Below are positions 1-8,959 of a DNA stretch of 55,401 nucleotides, one piece after another. The stretch comes from RGIG4140 sp045635565 (GTDB lineage Bacteria > Pseudomonadota > Alphaproteobacteria > CAAHEQ01 > UBA3637): the NCBI GenBank assembly GCA_045635565.1, contig JAZTVX010000065.1:1-55401 (forward strand), in the 5' to 3' direction. The first letter of the stretch is position 1. Every line of letters begins with the position of its first letter. The notes under the pieces are model-generated. The model searched no databases. It was given only the letters and a program-made list of their open reading frames with translations, and was not told the DNA's origin. Both the position numbers and the translations under genes were made by a program.

Positions 1-930
1 ACAAGCGTTACATTGTTCCTGACCCGTGGTATCATCTTCAATGCTTAACGACAAATTACTGTACTTTTCTAAACTGATTTCAACAGCGTTAATATCACTA
101 CACGGAATACACGCACCACTTTTCGCACGATATTCCCCTGCAACACATTGCCGAACGGGTTGACACGTATGTTCTGCCGTATTACAAACGTAATTATCCC
201 CATAATCGGCACAATGTTCATTTTTGGTACAAGCAACACATTGTCCGCCTGCTCCATCATCATAGCAATATGGTGTATCATCAAGCCCATAACATTTATC
301 ACGACATGTCATATTGTTATCGCAGGTATAAGGGGAACATAAACCAACACAATCTTCTTCTTCAACACAATGTTGATTTTGATTATCATCTGATTTTTCT
401 GTATCCGAATCAATAAACGATGTAAAAACGATTGTATTGTCTGTTTCATCTTCCCCACAGATAGAAGCAGAACCTGTATATTTAACGAAATCCCCGTCCC
501 CTTGGGCAACCTGCACAAATTGTATGCCTTGAATAACACCGTTTAAGTTCATGTTCACAACATTTTTACACACACGGGAAGAAACACCTTCAACATACGT
601 TTTAAAAGCAACATCAGGGTGAGAGGTCATATAAATCGGATAACCCGTTCCCGTTGTATCCGGAAATTCATCGAAATCCGTGCCATCTTCGCTCGGTTCG
701 GGCAAAGGCATTTCCTGATATTTATGCCAGATATCATTCGCACGCAGATTGACTTCATACACAATGTCGTTTGCCCGATACTTATCCATAGCAAAAGAAT
801 ACCCATAAATCCCACCGGCTGATAAGACCCCCATCACAGCCAAAACACCCAAGATTTCAACCATGCTACGTCCTTGCTCTGCTGATGTTTTGGCATCAAA
901 TTGTTTCAAAAAAGGCACTTTGCGAATCAT
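1..930 (-). CDS. Type IV prepilin-like protein with cysteine-rich C-terminal region (3' end outside window)
   Basis: Open from an ATG at 930 to the window edge (310 codons, no stop); an upstream GGAGG supports the start. Residues 1-20 form a basic leader ending in glycine; RSMVE follows, with Glu at +5 and then a hydrophobic stretch to about residue 48. This is the classical prepilin peptidase site and pilin N-helix, so the protein should be processed by a prepilin peptidase (a candidate lies at 27647-28357) and be anchored by, or assembled through, its helix. Residues 50-175 look like a pilin globular region. From about residue 179 onward cysteines are dense (CVEEEDCVGLC, CVACTKNEHC and similar), resembling EGF- or TNFR-like modules with many disulfides. 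The fusion of pilin head to a Cys-rich tail suggests an extracellular surface protein; the ligand is unknown. It is not a standard PilA or GspG. Confidence 0.85.
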   Translation of the reverse strand, partial: MIRKVPFLKQFDAKTSAEQGRSMVEILGVLAVMGVLSAGGIYGYSFAMDKYRANDIVYEVNLRANDIWHKYQEMPLPEPSEDGTDFDEFPDTTGTGYPIYMTSHPDVAFKTYVEGVSSRVCKNVVNMNLNGVIQGIQFVQVAQGDGDFVKYTGSASICGEDETDNTIVFTSFIDSDTEKSDDNQNQHCVEEEDCVGLCSPYTCDNNMTCRDKCYGLDDTPYCYDDGAGGQCVACTKNEHCADYGDNYVCNTAEHTCQPVRQCVAGEYRAKSGACIPCSDINAVEISLEKYSNLSLSIEDDTTGQEQCNAC

Positions 931-975
931 AAAACCTCCGTTAAAATAATCTCAAAAAATCAAAACCTTCTCATT

Positions 976-1150
976 AAAAAACGTGTCAAAAAAAGGTACG
1001 GTTTTTTGACGCTTTTTTTTGATGGACGACGTGTGCTTGTAATGAGGTAAAAAAAATATAAAAATCAGATGATTACATTTTTTAGTTGACAAGAGGTATT
1101 TCGCATCATAATATGGGAAAAATAACGTACCTTTTTTTGACACGTTTTTT
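976..1150. repeat. Perfect 25-bp inverted repeat separated by 125 bp
   Basis: The left arm (976-1000) reads A6-CGTGTC-A7-GGTACG and the right arm (1126-1150) is its exact reverse complement. A degenerate third copy, GGTTTTTTGACGC, lies at 1000-1012. Each arm contains TTGACA when read in one direction. The function is unknown: it could be the ends of a small non-autonomous element, a regulator site, or a large hairpin upstream of the pilin-like gene. Confidence 0.8.
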
Positions 1151-1239
1151 TAAGAGAATATATTGATTTTTAAACGTTATTTTTGAATAGGTTTTAGCGT
1201 TTTGCAAAAGTCTTTTTTTATATTTAAATTACTATTCAA

Positions 1240-1270
1240 AACATCAAAAAACGAATCGTTTTTAGATGTT
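1240..1270 (-). terminator. Probable terminator of the glycosyltransferase gene
   Basis: An imperfect hairpin pairs AACATC (1240-1245) with GATGTT (1265-1270) and continues with an A-rich/T-rich stem having one bulge. Read on the minus strand it lies about 40 bases past the stop of the gene at 1311-2297 and ends in a short T run. Confidence 0.45.
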
Positions 1271-1310
1271 CAAATTTCAAATATCTACAACAACAAACCA
1301 ATTATTCCTA

Positions 1311-2297
1311 TTATAAAATTGTCATAACCCAACGAGCAGGATTTGATGTTTTACAATGTAACAACAAAAACAAAGTTAACCGATGATGTAATTTTAATCC
1401 ATCGTATGAAATTATTCCTTCTGAAAACAATGATTTAACCTGTGTTTGAATGGCATTAAAAAGATGGATTCTTTCTTGTTTGTTTTTTTGCTTGCGAATC
1501 GCCTGATTGACCATCATTTTAAATCGACCGTTTAATACTTTGGTGCGAACCAATGGTACTAAATCCGGCCTTAACTTTGCTGTTTCCGTTGCAATATGAC
1601 GAATTAACTGAACATAACTTTGTATTTTTTGAACAGTAAAAGATGTTCTCATAATCGATGACGGATTAGAATAGTAATAGTATAACGGATAATTTGTTAT
1701 TGCAATTTTGTGAATAAACATCATTAACATTGTCGTAAATGGAACATCTTCAAAATAAATACGATCGATGAATCTTAATTCCTTCAACGAACTATGGCGA
1801 TACAATTTAAAACAAACTCCCGTTCGTATTTTTTTACCAGTTAAAAACGTTTCTATCGGATTATTACTGATATCAATTTTTGCATCAAATTGTGATAAAT
1901 CAGGAAAAAGACCCGTATTTTTTTCATGTGTGGCAACCAGCGAACATGTCACAACATCAGCCTGTGTCTGTGTTATCGTTTCATATAATTTTTTTAAAAA
2001 ATCAGGATGATAGTAATCGTCCGAATCACAAAAAGCGATATATTCACCTCGAGCCATATCCAATCCAACATTACGAGCAGATGACAATCCTTTGTTTTCC
2101 TGATGAACCGTACGAATGCGACTGTCTTTTGACGCATACATTTCAAGAATCGAACCACTTTCATCCGTTGAACCATCATCAATACAAATTATTTCAAAAT
2201 CCGAAAAATTTTGAGACAAAATGCTTTCAAGACAGCCTGACAAATATTCTTCAACATTATAAATCGGCACAATTACAGAAATCAACGGTGTAGTCAT
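1311..2297 (-). CDS. Glycosyltransferase family 2
   Basis: A 328-residue protein with a GT-A fold signature. The N-terminus ISVIVPIYNVEEYL is the nucleotide-binding start of family 2 enzymes; IDDGSTDES (about 39-47) and FCDSDDYY (about 89-96) hold the acidic residues that bind nucleotide sugar and metal. The last 120 residues are basic and lack clear transmembrane helices, so it is probably a cytosolic or membrane-associated enzyme adding a sugar to a surface glycan. AAAGGAAA precedes the ATG. It sits at the 3' end of a run of minus-strand genes ending with the cell-shape operon, but the acceptor cannot be told from the sequence. Confidence 0.88.
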   Translation of the reverse strand: MTTPLISVIVPIYNVEEYLSGCLESILSQNFSDFEIICIDDGSTDESGSILEMYASKDSRIRTVHQENKGLSSARNVGLDMARGEYIAFCDSDDYYHPDFLKKLYETITQTQADVVTCSLVATHEKNTGLFPDLSQFDAKIDISNNPIETFLTGKKIRTGVCFKLYRHSSLKELRFIDRIYFEDVPFTTMLMMFIHKIAITNYPLYYYYSNPSSIMRTSFTVQKIQSYVQLIRHIATETAKLRPDLVPLVRTKVLNGRFKMMVNQAIRKQKNKQERIHLFNAIQTQVKSLFSEGIISYDGLKLHHRLTLFLLLHCKTSNPARWVMTIL

Positions 2298-2358
2298 TTT
2301 ATTTTCCTTTCACTTTATGGTCAGGATATCCGTTCACAATTTCAATTGCAAGCAAAAT

Positions 2359-2703
2359 TTACAAACAAACACCATTTGTATGAACCCGTTGAACAACCGA
2401 TTTGTCAATTTCAAATATCGTTGTACATGTAACCGGTGTATAATCTCCTTCAATACTGACTGTTTCTGATGGATTAAAGTACGTTTCAGACGTTGCCGGC
2501 GTATAATTTTCGTATTGAGTCGTATAAACAAAATACGTCGTACCGTCTTGGGTATAACGTTCATTCGGTTGCCCCAATTTTCGAACAACATCTGTCTGTG
2601 TTTTACCTACCATGGCTTGCAATGAAACCTGATCAAATTGTAATTTTGAGGCTGTACATGCACTCAAAATCAGACAGATAATAACCAAAATACTTTTTTT
2701 CAT
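2359..2703 (-). CDS. Small lipoprotein, BamE/OmlA-like in size and motif
   Basis: A 114-residue protein. It begins MKKSILVIICLILSAC, a lipoprotein signal with the lipobox cysteine at position 16. The mature part includes a segment, VGKTQTDVVRKLGQPNERY, that resembles the turn found in the SmpA/OmlA (BamE) family, G-x-T-x-x-x-V-x-x-x-L-G-x-P. That family helps assemble outer-membrane proteins, but many unrelated small lipoproteins share the fold, so BamE identity is not claimed. Two cysteines lie near the C-terminus. It lies 52 bases after the TPR-methyltransferase gene. Confidence 0.7.
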   Translation of the reverse strand: MKKSILVIICLILSACTASKLQFDQVSLQAMVGKTQTDVVRKLGQPNERYTQDGTTYFVYTTQYENYTPATSETYFNPSETVSIEGDYTPVTCTTIFEIDKSVVQRVHTNGVCL

Positions 2704-2755
2704 AATGCCTCCTCATCATTCAAATAAGGTGCTTTTTTATATCTGCAACATATTC

Positions 2756-4558
2756 TTAATTATTATGTTGTTTGCGACAAACAAATAAAAGACCTTTTTG
2801 GGTGCCATGTCCTTCTTTTCTTAAATCAATTTCAAAGGATTGCGTGGCATTCAGTCCATGGATTGACAACAGTGAACGAACATATGCTTCCCGATACTGG
2901 TAACGACCCTGCAAAGAAAGCCATATATCCTCTTTTTCGCTTTTTTCAATACTCAATAAAAAATATCCTGTATCGCTTAATCGATATGAAACGCCTTTTA
3001 TCAAACGTTCAAGTTCCGGTAAATAATTTGTTAATTCAATCCCAATGATCAAATCAAATATTTCATCCGTTTCTTCTAAATATATGTGTACGTCCTGCTG
3101 AACTAACTGTGTATAAACATTGCGTTGACAGGCAATTGCTAACATCTTTTCGGAGATATCAACCCCGACCAATTGTTGTGTCGGTTGATTGAACAACATC
3201 CCAAATTTTCCCGTACCACAAGCCAAATCCAAAACATTTTTAAAATCTTGGCGTGGTAAATTATTAATCACATGAATGGCTTCATTCAAAACAGAGGCTT
3301 CTAAATGCTCCATTGTATCATCATAAGTTGAAGCAAATGAATCAAATAATGTTTGAACGTATTGGTTCAAAGATGTTTTGTCTGTCCGATTGTGTATTAA
3401 AGAATTTAAAACATGTTGTGCTACGCCGTTGTCGGAAAAATGTTTTACCCAACCTTTGGCAAAATTAAGGGCTTCTTTATATCCTTTTTTACCCTGCTCT
3501 GCCAGACAAGATAACGTATTGGCAATTCTAAAATCAATCAATTCCGGATGGGCTTTTAACGTTAAAATATTAAAATAAATACCGGCTGCTTCACTATATT
3601 CGCCCATTTCTTCTAAAATCATGGCCAAATTATATAAAGATGAAATGTGATGTGGATTGATAAGTAAGACCGACCGATAATGTTCTAAACCTTCGGCCTT
3701 TCTGTCTTGCTTGCATAGAGCAATCGCCAAATTATGATGTGCCTGCAAAAAATCTAAATCCAATGCTAACGCCTTTTTATAATATTCTTCTGCTCGACGA
3801 TAATTTTCCTGTCTTAAATATAAATTGGCCAAATTTGCAAAAGAATCAGGTGCGTATGAATCAAGTTCAATAGCTTCTTCATACGTTTTTTGAGCCGTAT
3901 CATATAATTCTAAATTTTCTAAAATTAAACCTTTTTCGTTTAAAAATGATGCCGTTTTATACAATTTCAAAGCTTTTGTTATCCAGTTAAGGGCTTCTTT
4001 GTCATAACCACACAATCTGTTTTGAACAGCCAATTGATAGTACAACTCCGTGTTATTATGTTCCACTTGATTGACTTGATTTAAAATAGATAAAGCCTGA
4101 TGATGATTTTCTTTTTGCCGTTCAATCAATGCTAAACCTATTAAAGCGTTCAAACAGGAAGCATCTTGTTTCAATGTTTCTTCAAAAGCACTTTTAGCAA
4201 AATCGTTTTGCCCTTTTTGTAAATAAACATAACCGATTTGCGATAAAACCAACGGATTAGTTTTATATTTTTCATAGAAAGAAAGTGCCTCATCTAATCG
4301 TCCATCTTTTTGTAATACTCCTGCTAAGGCAAGGGCATATTGTTGTGAATCGGGATACAATTTAACGGCTTCATATAATAATTTTTCCGCCGGTTCTAAC
4401 GCATTAGACCGATACGCAATTAAACCAAGTAAATATAATGCATCACCATTGGACGGTGAAATTGTCAAAACTTCACGAACCATTTCTTCGGCTGTTTCAA
4501 AATCATTTTGATTATAGGCATGAAATGCTGTATCTAATGTTGTATCTATATGTGTCAT
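2756..4558 (-). CDS. TPR-repeat protein with C-terminal SAM-dependent methyltransferase
   Basis: A 600-residue two-part protein. Residues 1 to about 385 are tandem tetratricopeptide repeats (for example ANLANLYLRQENYRRAEEYYKKAL at about 241-264, described here by its TPR spacing). After a linker with FDSFASTYDD (about 405-414), residues 430-600 form a class I methyltransferase: VLDLACGTG (442-450) is SAM motif I and LVGVDISEKML follows as motif II. The family is known in alphaproteobacteria but its substrate is not established. The gene ends 12 bases before rodA begins in the same direction, so it is probably cotranscribed with the shape genes. Confidence 0.85.
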   Translation of the reverse strand: MTHIDTTLDTAFHAYNQNDFETAEEMVREVLTISPSNGDALYLLGLIAYRSNALEPAEKLLYEAVKLYPDSQQYALALAGVLQKDGRLDEALSFYEKYKTNPLVLSQIGYVYLQKGQNDFAKSAFEETLKQDASCLNALIGLALIERQKENHHQALSILNQVNQVEHNNTELYYQLAVQNRLCGYDKEALNWITKALKLYKTASFLNEKGLILENLELYDTAQKTYEEAIELDSYAPDSFANLANLYLRQENYRRAEEYYKKALALDLDFLQAHHNLAIALCKQDRKAEGLEHYRSVLLINPHHISSLYNLAMILEEMGEYSEAAGIYFNILTLKAHPELIDFRIANTLSCLAEQGKKGYKEALNFAKGWVKHFSDNGVAQHVLNSLIHNRTDKTSLNQYVQTLFDSFASTYDDTMEHLEASVLNEAIHVINNLPRQDFKNVLDLACGTGKFGMLFNQPTQQLVGVDISEKMLAIACQRNVYTQLVQQDVHIYLEETDEIFDLIIGIELTNYLPELERLIKGVSYRLSDTGYFLLSIEKSEKEDIWLSLQGRYQYREAYVRSLLSIHGLNATQSFEIDLRKEGHGTQKGLLFVCRKQHNN

Positions 4559-4570
4559 ATCATTTTCCTG

Positions 4571-5734
4571 TTATTCATCTTCAATTGAACCACGACGACC
4601 GATAACCATATCTCGATTGATATAAACGGATTGAATCAAGCCAAACCCCAAAAACAACGTCATCATAGCCGTTCCACCATAAGAAACCAATGGTAACGGC
4701 ACACCGACAACCGGCAACAACCCCATAACCATACCAATATTTATAAAAACATATAAAGCAAAATTAACCGTTAATCCAATTGCCAATACTTTTCCAAAAA
4801 AACTATTACACCGAAAACTAATGTAAAATCCGTATAAAATAATAATAAAATACAAACAAATCAATGAAGTCGAACCAAAAAAGCCAAATTCTTCCGATAA
4901 TACCGTAAAAATAAAATCCGTTTGTTTTTCTGGCAAGAAATTAAGGCGGCTTTGTGTACTTTCCATAAAACCTTTACCGAATAAACCACCGGAACCTAAT
5001 GTAATTTTTGATTGCATAATATGATACCCTGCTCCTAATGGATCATTTTCGGGATTTAAAAAAGTCAAGACTCGTTTCTTTTGATATTCATGCAAAAACG
5101 TCCATAAAATCGGAATACAACCGGAAACCGTTGCCAAGATAATTAAAAATTTCCACACCTGTACTCCGACAACAAAAAAAACAGCACCCGTAGCAAACAC
5201 CAACATAAGAGCAGTTCCTAAATCAGGTTGCATCAATATCAATGAAACGGGCAATATCATCATCAAAGCCGGTGGTATCATATATTGAATGGAATGAATG
5301 TCCGATAGCGATGAACTATGAAAATATTTTGCCAATGCTAAAATTAAGGCGATTTTCATCACTTCGGACGGTTGTAAGTTAATAATGCCCAAATTTAACC
5401 ACCGTTGAGCCCCCATACCAACATGTCCGAATAATGAAACACCTATCAATAACACTATACCTATTCCGTATATCCAGTACGCATATTTCATCCATATTCT
5501 TAAATTGATAAACGACACAATAATTAAAACGCCTAAACTTAACAAAAAACGTACAAATTGCCGACTGGCCCAAGGTTGCCAATGTCCGTTTGCGGCCGAA
5601 TACAAAACACCGATACCAATAAAAACAACGCAACATATTAAGAATAAATATTTATAATTAAATCGTTTTATCTTATCAACAATCGATAAATTATAATTTT
5701 TTAAATAACAATTTCTTTCTTTGAAAAAACTCAT
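4571..5734 (-). CDS. rodA: RodA, SEDS peptidoglycan glycosyltransferase of the elongasome
   Basis: RodA polymerises lipid II into glycan strands during side-wall growth, paired with PBP2. The protein has about ten hydrophobic helices and SEDS motifs: ARQFVRFLLSL, GAQRWLNLG, LQPSE near the middle, and GVPLPLVSYGGTAM close to the C-terminus. The chosen start is the ATG at 5734 (387 residues), preceded by GGAAGGGA and placed two bases outside the PBP2 stop. The reading frame stays open upstream to 5950, but that extension lies inside mrdA and is not pilin- or SEDS-like, so it was rejected. Confidence 0.95.
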   Translation of the reverse strand: MSFFKERNCYLKNYNLSIVDKIKRFNYKYLFLICCVVFIGIGVLYSAANGHWQPWASRQFVRFLLSLGVLIIVSFINLRIWMKYAYWIYGIGIVLLIGVSLFGHVGMGAQRWLNLGIINLQPSEVMKIALILALAKYFHSSSLSDIHSIQYMIPPALMMILPVSLILMQPDLGTALMLVFATGAVFFVVGVQVWKFLIILATVSGCIPILWTFLHEYQKKRVLTFLNPENDPLGAGYHIMQSKITLGSGGLFGKGFMESTQSRLNFLPEKQTDFIFTVLSEEFGFFGSTSLICLYFIIILYGFYISFRCNSFFGKVLAIGLTVNFALYVFINIGMVMGLLPVVGVPLPLVSYGGTAMMTLFLGFGLIQSVYINRDMVIGRRGSIEDE

Positions 5735-5735
5735 A

Positions 5736-7580
5736 TTATTTATCCCTTCCGATGATATTTTCGGTCGGATATAACCGTAATACTTCCTGCAAAATATCCG
5801 ATGCAATCGGTGCGGCAGAAATGGAACCACCCCCACCATGTTCAACAACAACAACAATTGCATAACGGGGATTTGAAATCGGTGCAAATGCCCCGAACAT
5901 GCCATGGTCACGATATTTCCATGGTAATTGTTCTTGTGATATAACCCCAAAATGGCGTTCTTTCATAGAAATACGTCGCACTTGTGTACTGGCTGTTTTC
6001 CCGGCCATTTTTTGACCGTTTATGTCAAATCGCACTTTATGAGCCGTTCCACCTTTTTTATTGACAACCATATTCATGCCGTTTTTAATGATTTGAATAT
6101 GTCTTTTATTAAAACCTAAATCCATGGTCGTTGACTTAATATGGTCATCTTTTAGTAATGTTATCCGTAATTTTTTACCACCATTAGCAATTTGAGCAAC
6201 GGCTCGTGCCATTTGTAGAGGTGTTGCCATTAAAAACCCCTGTCCGATACTTAAATTAAGTGTATCACCCATACGCCAGTCATCTTTATAACGTGCTTTT
6301 TTCCATTCGGCAGACGGAAGCAATCCTGATTTTTCCCCTGTCAGAAATGTTTGCGTTTCTTCACCAAAACCCAATCGCTGTGCCACTTCTAAAATCTTTT
6401 CGGCTCCGATTTCCTGTGCGACCTGATAAAAATAAATATCACAAGAGTGCATTAACGCTTCTTCTATCGTTAAATGAGCATGTCCATATCGCTTCCAACA
6501 ATGAAAATATTGGTTACCAAATTGTAAGCGACCCGAACAAAATATTTTACGGTGTGGTGTAATATGACCACTTTCCAAACCAGCCAACGCTACAACCAAC
6601 TTAAAAATAGATCCGGGTGAATACATACCGTTGATGGCTTTGTTTTGTAATGGCTTTTTTTCATTATTGATAATGCTCTTCCAAACTTTTGTCGAAATGG
6701 GCATCGTAAAAACATTTGAATCAAATGACGGTGTTGATACCATAGTTAAAATTTCACCGGTATGCACATCTAATACGACAACAGCCCCGGCTTCATCTCC
6801 CATACGTTCCGTAGCAAATTTTTGTAATCGCGTATCAATCGTTAATGTCAGATTATGACCTTTTTGGGATTTTTCTTCCTCCATTACCCGAACCGACCGA
6901 CCATATGCATTGATTTCGGTTTTTCGCATCCCCGGCTTACCTTTTAAACGAGATTGAAAAGCTTCTTCAATCCCTATTCGACCAATCCGATACCCAGGTA
7001 AATCCAACAACGGATTATTCGGATCTTTTTCCATGTCTTTTTCAGTTAACAAAGATACATAACCAACAACATGTGATACATCTTCTTTAAACGGATACAA
7101 ACGAGTCGTTTCTTCTTCAATATGAATACCAATTAAAACAGAGGCATTCATTTGCACCAAAGCGGCCTCATTAAACGTCAAGTTATCCTTAATGCGAATA
7201 GGCATAAATGCCCGTTTACGTTTCATTTCCTTTTCAATACGATAAAATTCTTCATCATCCAACGATATAAGCCGACGAAAATTATCCAATGTCTTACGAT
7301 AATTTTTTGTTTCCTCTCGTATCAAAACAGCTTGAAATTTTTTATTGTTTTCAGCTAAACGAACACCGTTTCGGTCATAAATAATCCCTCTTGTCGGTAA
7401 TGTTAACCGAAGGGAAGTCCTGTTTTTTTCTGCTAATTGGCGATACTTATTGCCTTCAATAATTTGCAAATAAAACAAGCGAATAACCAAAATACTTATC
7501 AATAAAGTAAAAATACCGATGAGAGCCAGTACACGTTTGTGTAAAATTCTGATTCGTTCATATTTCCATGGTGTACTCAT
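5736..7580 (-). CDS. mrdA: Penicillin-binding protein 2 (elongasome transpeptidase)
   Basis: A 614-residue class B PBP that cross-links new peptidoglycan with RodA. It has an N-terminal membrane anchor (about 16-40), a dimerisation domain with RGIIYDRNG (about 64-72), and a transpeptidase domain: the SxxK active site is S324-I-F-K327, the second motif is an SCD variant of SxN, and the third is KTA in GKTAST, a common variant of KTG. The length fits MrdA. The start overlaps the stop of mreD in ATGA form, showing translational coupling within mreB-mreC-mreD-mrdA-rodA. Confidence 0.96.
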   Translation of the reverse strand: MSTPWKYERIRILHKRVLALIGIFTLLISILVIRLFYLQIIEGNKYRQLAEKNRTSLRLTLPTRGIIYDRNGVRLAENNKKFQAVLIREETKNYRKTLDNFRRLISLDDEEFYRIEKEMKRKRAFMPIRIKDNLTFNEAALVQMNASVLIGIHIEEETTRLYPFKEDVSHVVGYVSLLTEKDMEKDPNNPLLDLPGYRIGRIGIEEAFQSRLKGKPGMRKTEINAYGRSVRVMEEEKSQKGHNLTLTIDTRLQKFATERMGDEAGAVVVLDVHTGEILTMVSTPSFDSNVFTMPISTKVWKSIINNEKKPLQNKAINGMYSPGSIFKLVVALAGLESGHITPHRKIFCSGRLQFGNQYFHCWKRYGHAHLTIEEALMHSCDIYFYQVAQEIGAEKILEVAQRLGFGEETQTFLTGEKSGLLPSAEWKKARYKDDWRMGDTLNLSIGQGFLMATPLQMARAVAQIANGGKKLRITLLKDDHIKSTTMDLGFNKRHIQIIKNGMNMVVNKKGGTAHKVRFDINGQKMAGKTASTQVRRISMKERHFGVISQEQLPWKYRDHGMFGAFAPISNPRYAIVVVVEHGGGGSISAAPIASDILQEVLRLYPTENIIGRDK

Positions 7581-8083
7581 ACTTCATACTTCCCAATCAA
7601 ACGGTTGACATAACCACAGATACCGGCAATCAACGGATAACAAATAATCAAAGAAACGTATTCTGTTAATAAATAATATAAATGTGGTATATGATTATAT
7701 AGACCTTTTAAAAGAAGTAATCCGACAACAAACAAGAAACCACTGATAACAGAATATGTTAGCCATTGTTTTTTGAATGATTGAATTATAATTTGCCCTC
7801 TGTTTAACTGTCCTATCAAAAAAATTGTACAATATACAACAGGAGACAATCCAAAGGGCACACTTAATAAAAAATCAGCAAACACGCCTAAACAAAATAC
7901 CATGACAATATTTAACAATTTAGCATTAAAAACAGCAAAATAAAATATAACACCCCACAAATTGCTTAAATATGATTGAGAAAACCCAAACACATCAAAT
8001 GACAGACTTTTCAGCAAAATAAAGAATAAAGCCAATAAAAAAGGAAGCCGTCTAATGATATTTTTTTTTAACAAAACATACAT
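7577..8083 (-). CDS. mreD: MreD, rod-shape-determining membrane protein
   Basis: A 168-residue integral membrane protein with about five hydrophobic segments and few conserved motifs, as is usual for MreD. Identity rests on size, hydrophobicity and position between mreC and mrdA. The frame also has a GTG start at 8107, but the ATG at 8083 is preferred: GGAGAG lies about 8 bases upstream and the ATG overlaps the mreC stop (TGATG). MreD works with MreC and MreB to guide cell-wall elongation. Confidence 0.88.
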   Translation of the reverse strand: MYVLLKKNIIRRLPFLLALFFILLKSLSFDVFGFSQSYLSNLWGVIFYFAVFNAKLLNIVMVFCLGVFADFLLSVPFGLSPVVYCTIFLIGQLNRGQIIIQSFKKQWLTYSVISGFLFVVGLLLLKGLYNHIPHLYYLLTEYVSLIICYPLIAGICGYVNRLIGKYEV

Positions 8084-8949
8084 CAGTTTTTCTCTCCACA
8101 CTGACACGGCAACTCGCTGGGCAACAAACCACTTAAATTAAAATCAATTGCTCTGACAAATTCAAGATTTTGACTTTTTTCAAATAAATCAACAGAGTAT
8201 TCGCCATTTTCAACAGACGATACACGCCCGATAGGGATACCCGACGGATACACACCGGCATTACCTGATGTCATAATAAAATCTCCGACTTGGATTTGTG
8301 CTTCTTCCGGTAAAGAAATCAATTTTGGATACATAGAATTATCACCTATCAGCATACAAACAACTCGTTTTGTACCAACCAAAACAGGCAAACGTGAATA
8401 AAAATCCGTTACCTTCAAAGCACGAGCAGTTGTTGAACCAACTTCAATGACATGTCCCAATAAACCATTATTTGTAACCAAAACATCCCCTTTTTTAACA
8501 CCAATATTCATACCACCGTTAATAATAACGGATTGTGAAAATGGACTATTATAATCTGCTAAAATACGCACCACATATTCCCGTCCCTGTGCAACCGGTT
8601 GATAGTTCAATAAACGTGATAGTTCTTTTTGGTCGACAACCAACTTAAATGCCAATTTTTGCCAGGATTTAAGTTGTTCATTTTCCTTTTTCAGATGTTT
8701 ATTTTCTTCATAAACACTCAAAAAAGAAGATACCGATTCAATTTTATCCTGTGCAAACTGAACAGGATAAGAAACCACGGAAATAATCGGAGCCATGAAT
8801 GCCATTAATTTTGTTTTGACAGAAACAATGACAGGTGCATTCATGGCAGTTAAAATAAAAAGTATAAGTCCCCCAATAACAAACGGAACAGGAACTAACC
8901 GTTTTAATTGCGTTTTTGTCCGCTGTATTTTGAAAAACTTATGACTCAT
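8083..8949 (-). CDS. mreC: MreC, rod-shape-determining protein
   Basis: A 288-residue periplasmic scaffold protein. A single transmembrane helix (about 21-45) is followed by a coiled coil rich in E and K (about 70-95, YEENKHLKKENEQLKSW) and then the beta-barrel domain with VLVTNNGLLGHVIEVG and GDFIMTSGNAGVYPSGIPIG, which is the hallmark MreC pair of segments. It connects MreB to the periplasmic PBP2-RodA pair. It follows mreB by 10 bases and overlaps mreD. Confidence 0.95.
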   Translation of the reverse strand: MSHKFFKIQRTKTQLKRLVPVPFVIGGLILFILTAMNAPVIVSVKTKLMAFMAPIISVVSYPVQFAQDKIESVSSFLSVYEENKHLKKENEQLKSWQKLAFKLVVDQKELSRLLNYQPVAQGREYVVRILADYNSPFSQSVIINGGMNIGVKKGDVLVTNNGLLGHVIEVGSTTARALKVTDFYSRLPVLVGTKRVVCMLIGDNSMYPKLISLPEEAQIQVGDFIMTSGNAGVYPSGIPIGRVSSVENGEYSVDLFEKSQNLEFVRAIDFNLSGLLPSELPCQCGEKN

Positions 8950-8959
8950 CAGTAAAAAG

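Larger units (their letters stand above)
931..1310. other. Intergenic region with a perfect 25-bp inverted repeat
   Basis: No convincing gene. A 63-codon minus-strand frame (952-1143) lies across the repeats, has low-complexity composition and no ribosome binding site. The stretch holds a perfect inverted repeat (976-1000 and 1126-1150), a related partial copy at about 999-1020, and a hairpin at 1240-1270. The promoter of the pilin-like gene must lie here, but I could not pick one with confidence. Confidence 0.6.

Noticed and set aside
952..1143. A 63-codon minus-strand frame
   Set aside because: It lies across the inverted repeat, has low-complexity sequence and lacks a ribosome binding site.
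5735..5950. N-terminal extension of rodA
   Set aside because: It overlaps mrdA fully, does not resemble SEDS proteins, and a better start with a ribosome binding site exists at 5734.
8084..8107. GTG start of mreD, eight codons upstream
   Set aside because: It lies within mreC and has no Shine-Dalgarno; the ATG at 8083 does.
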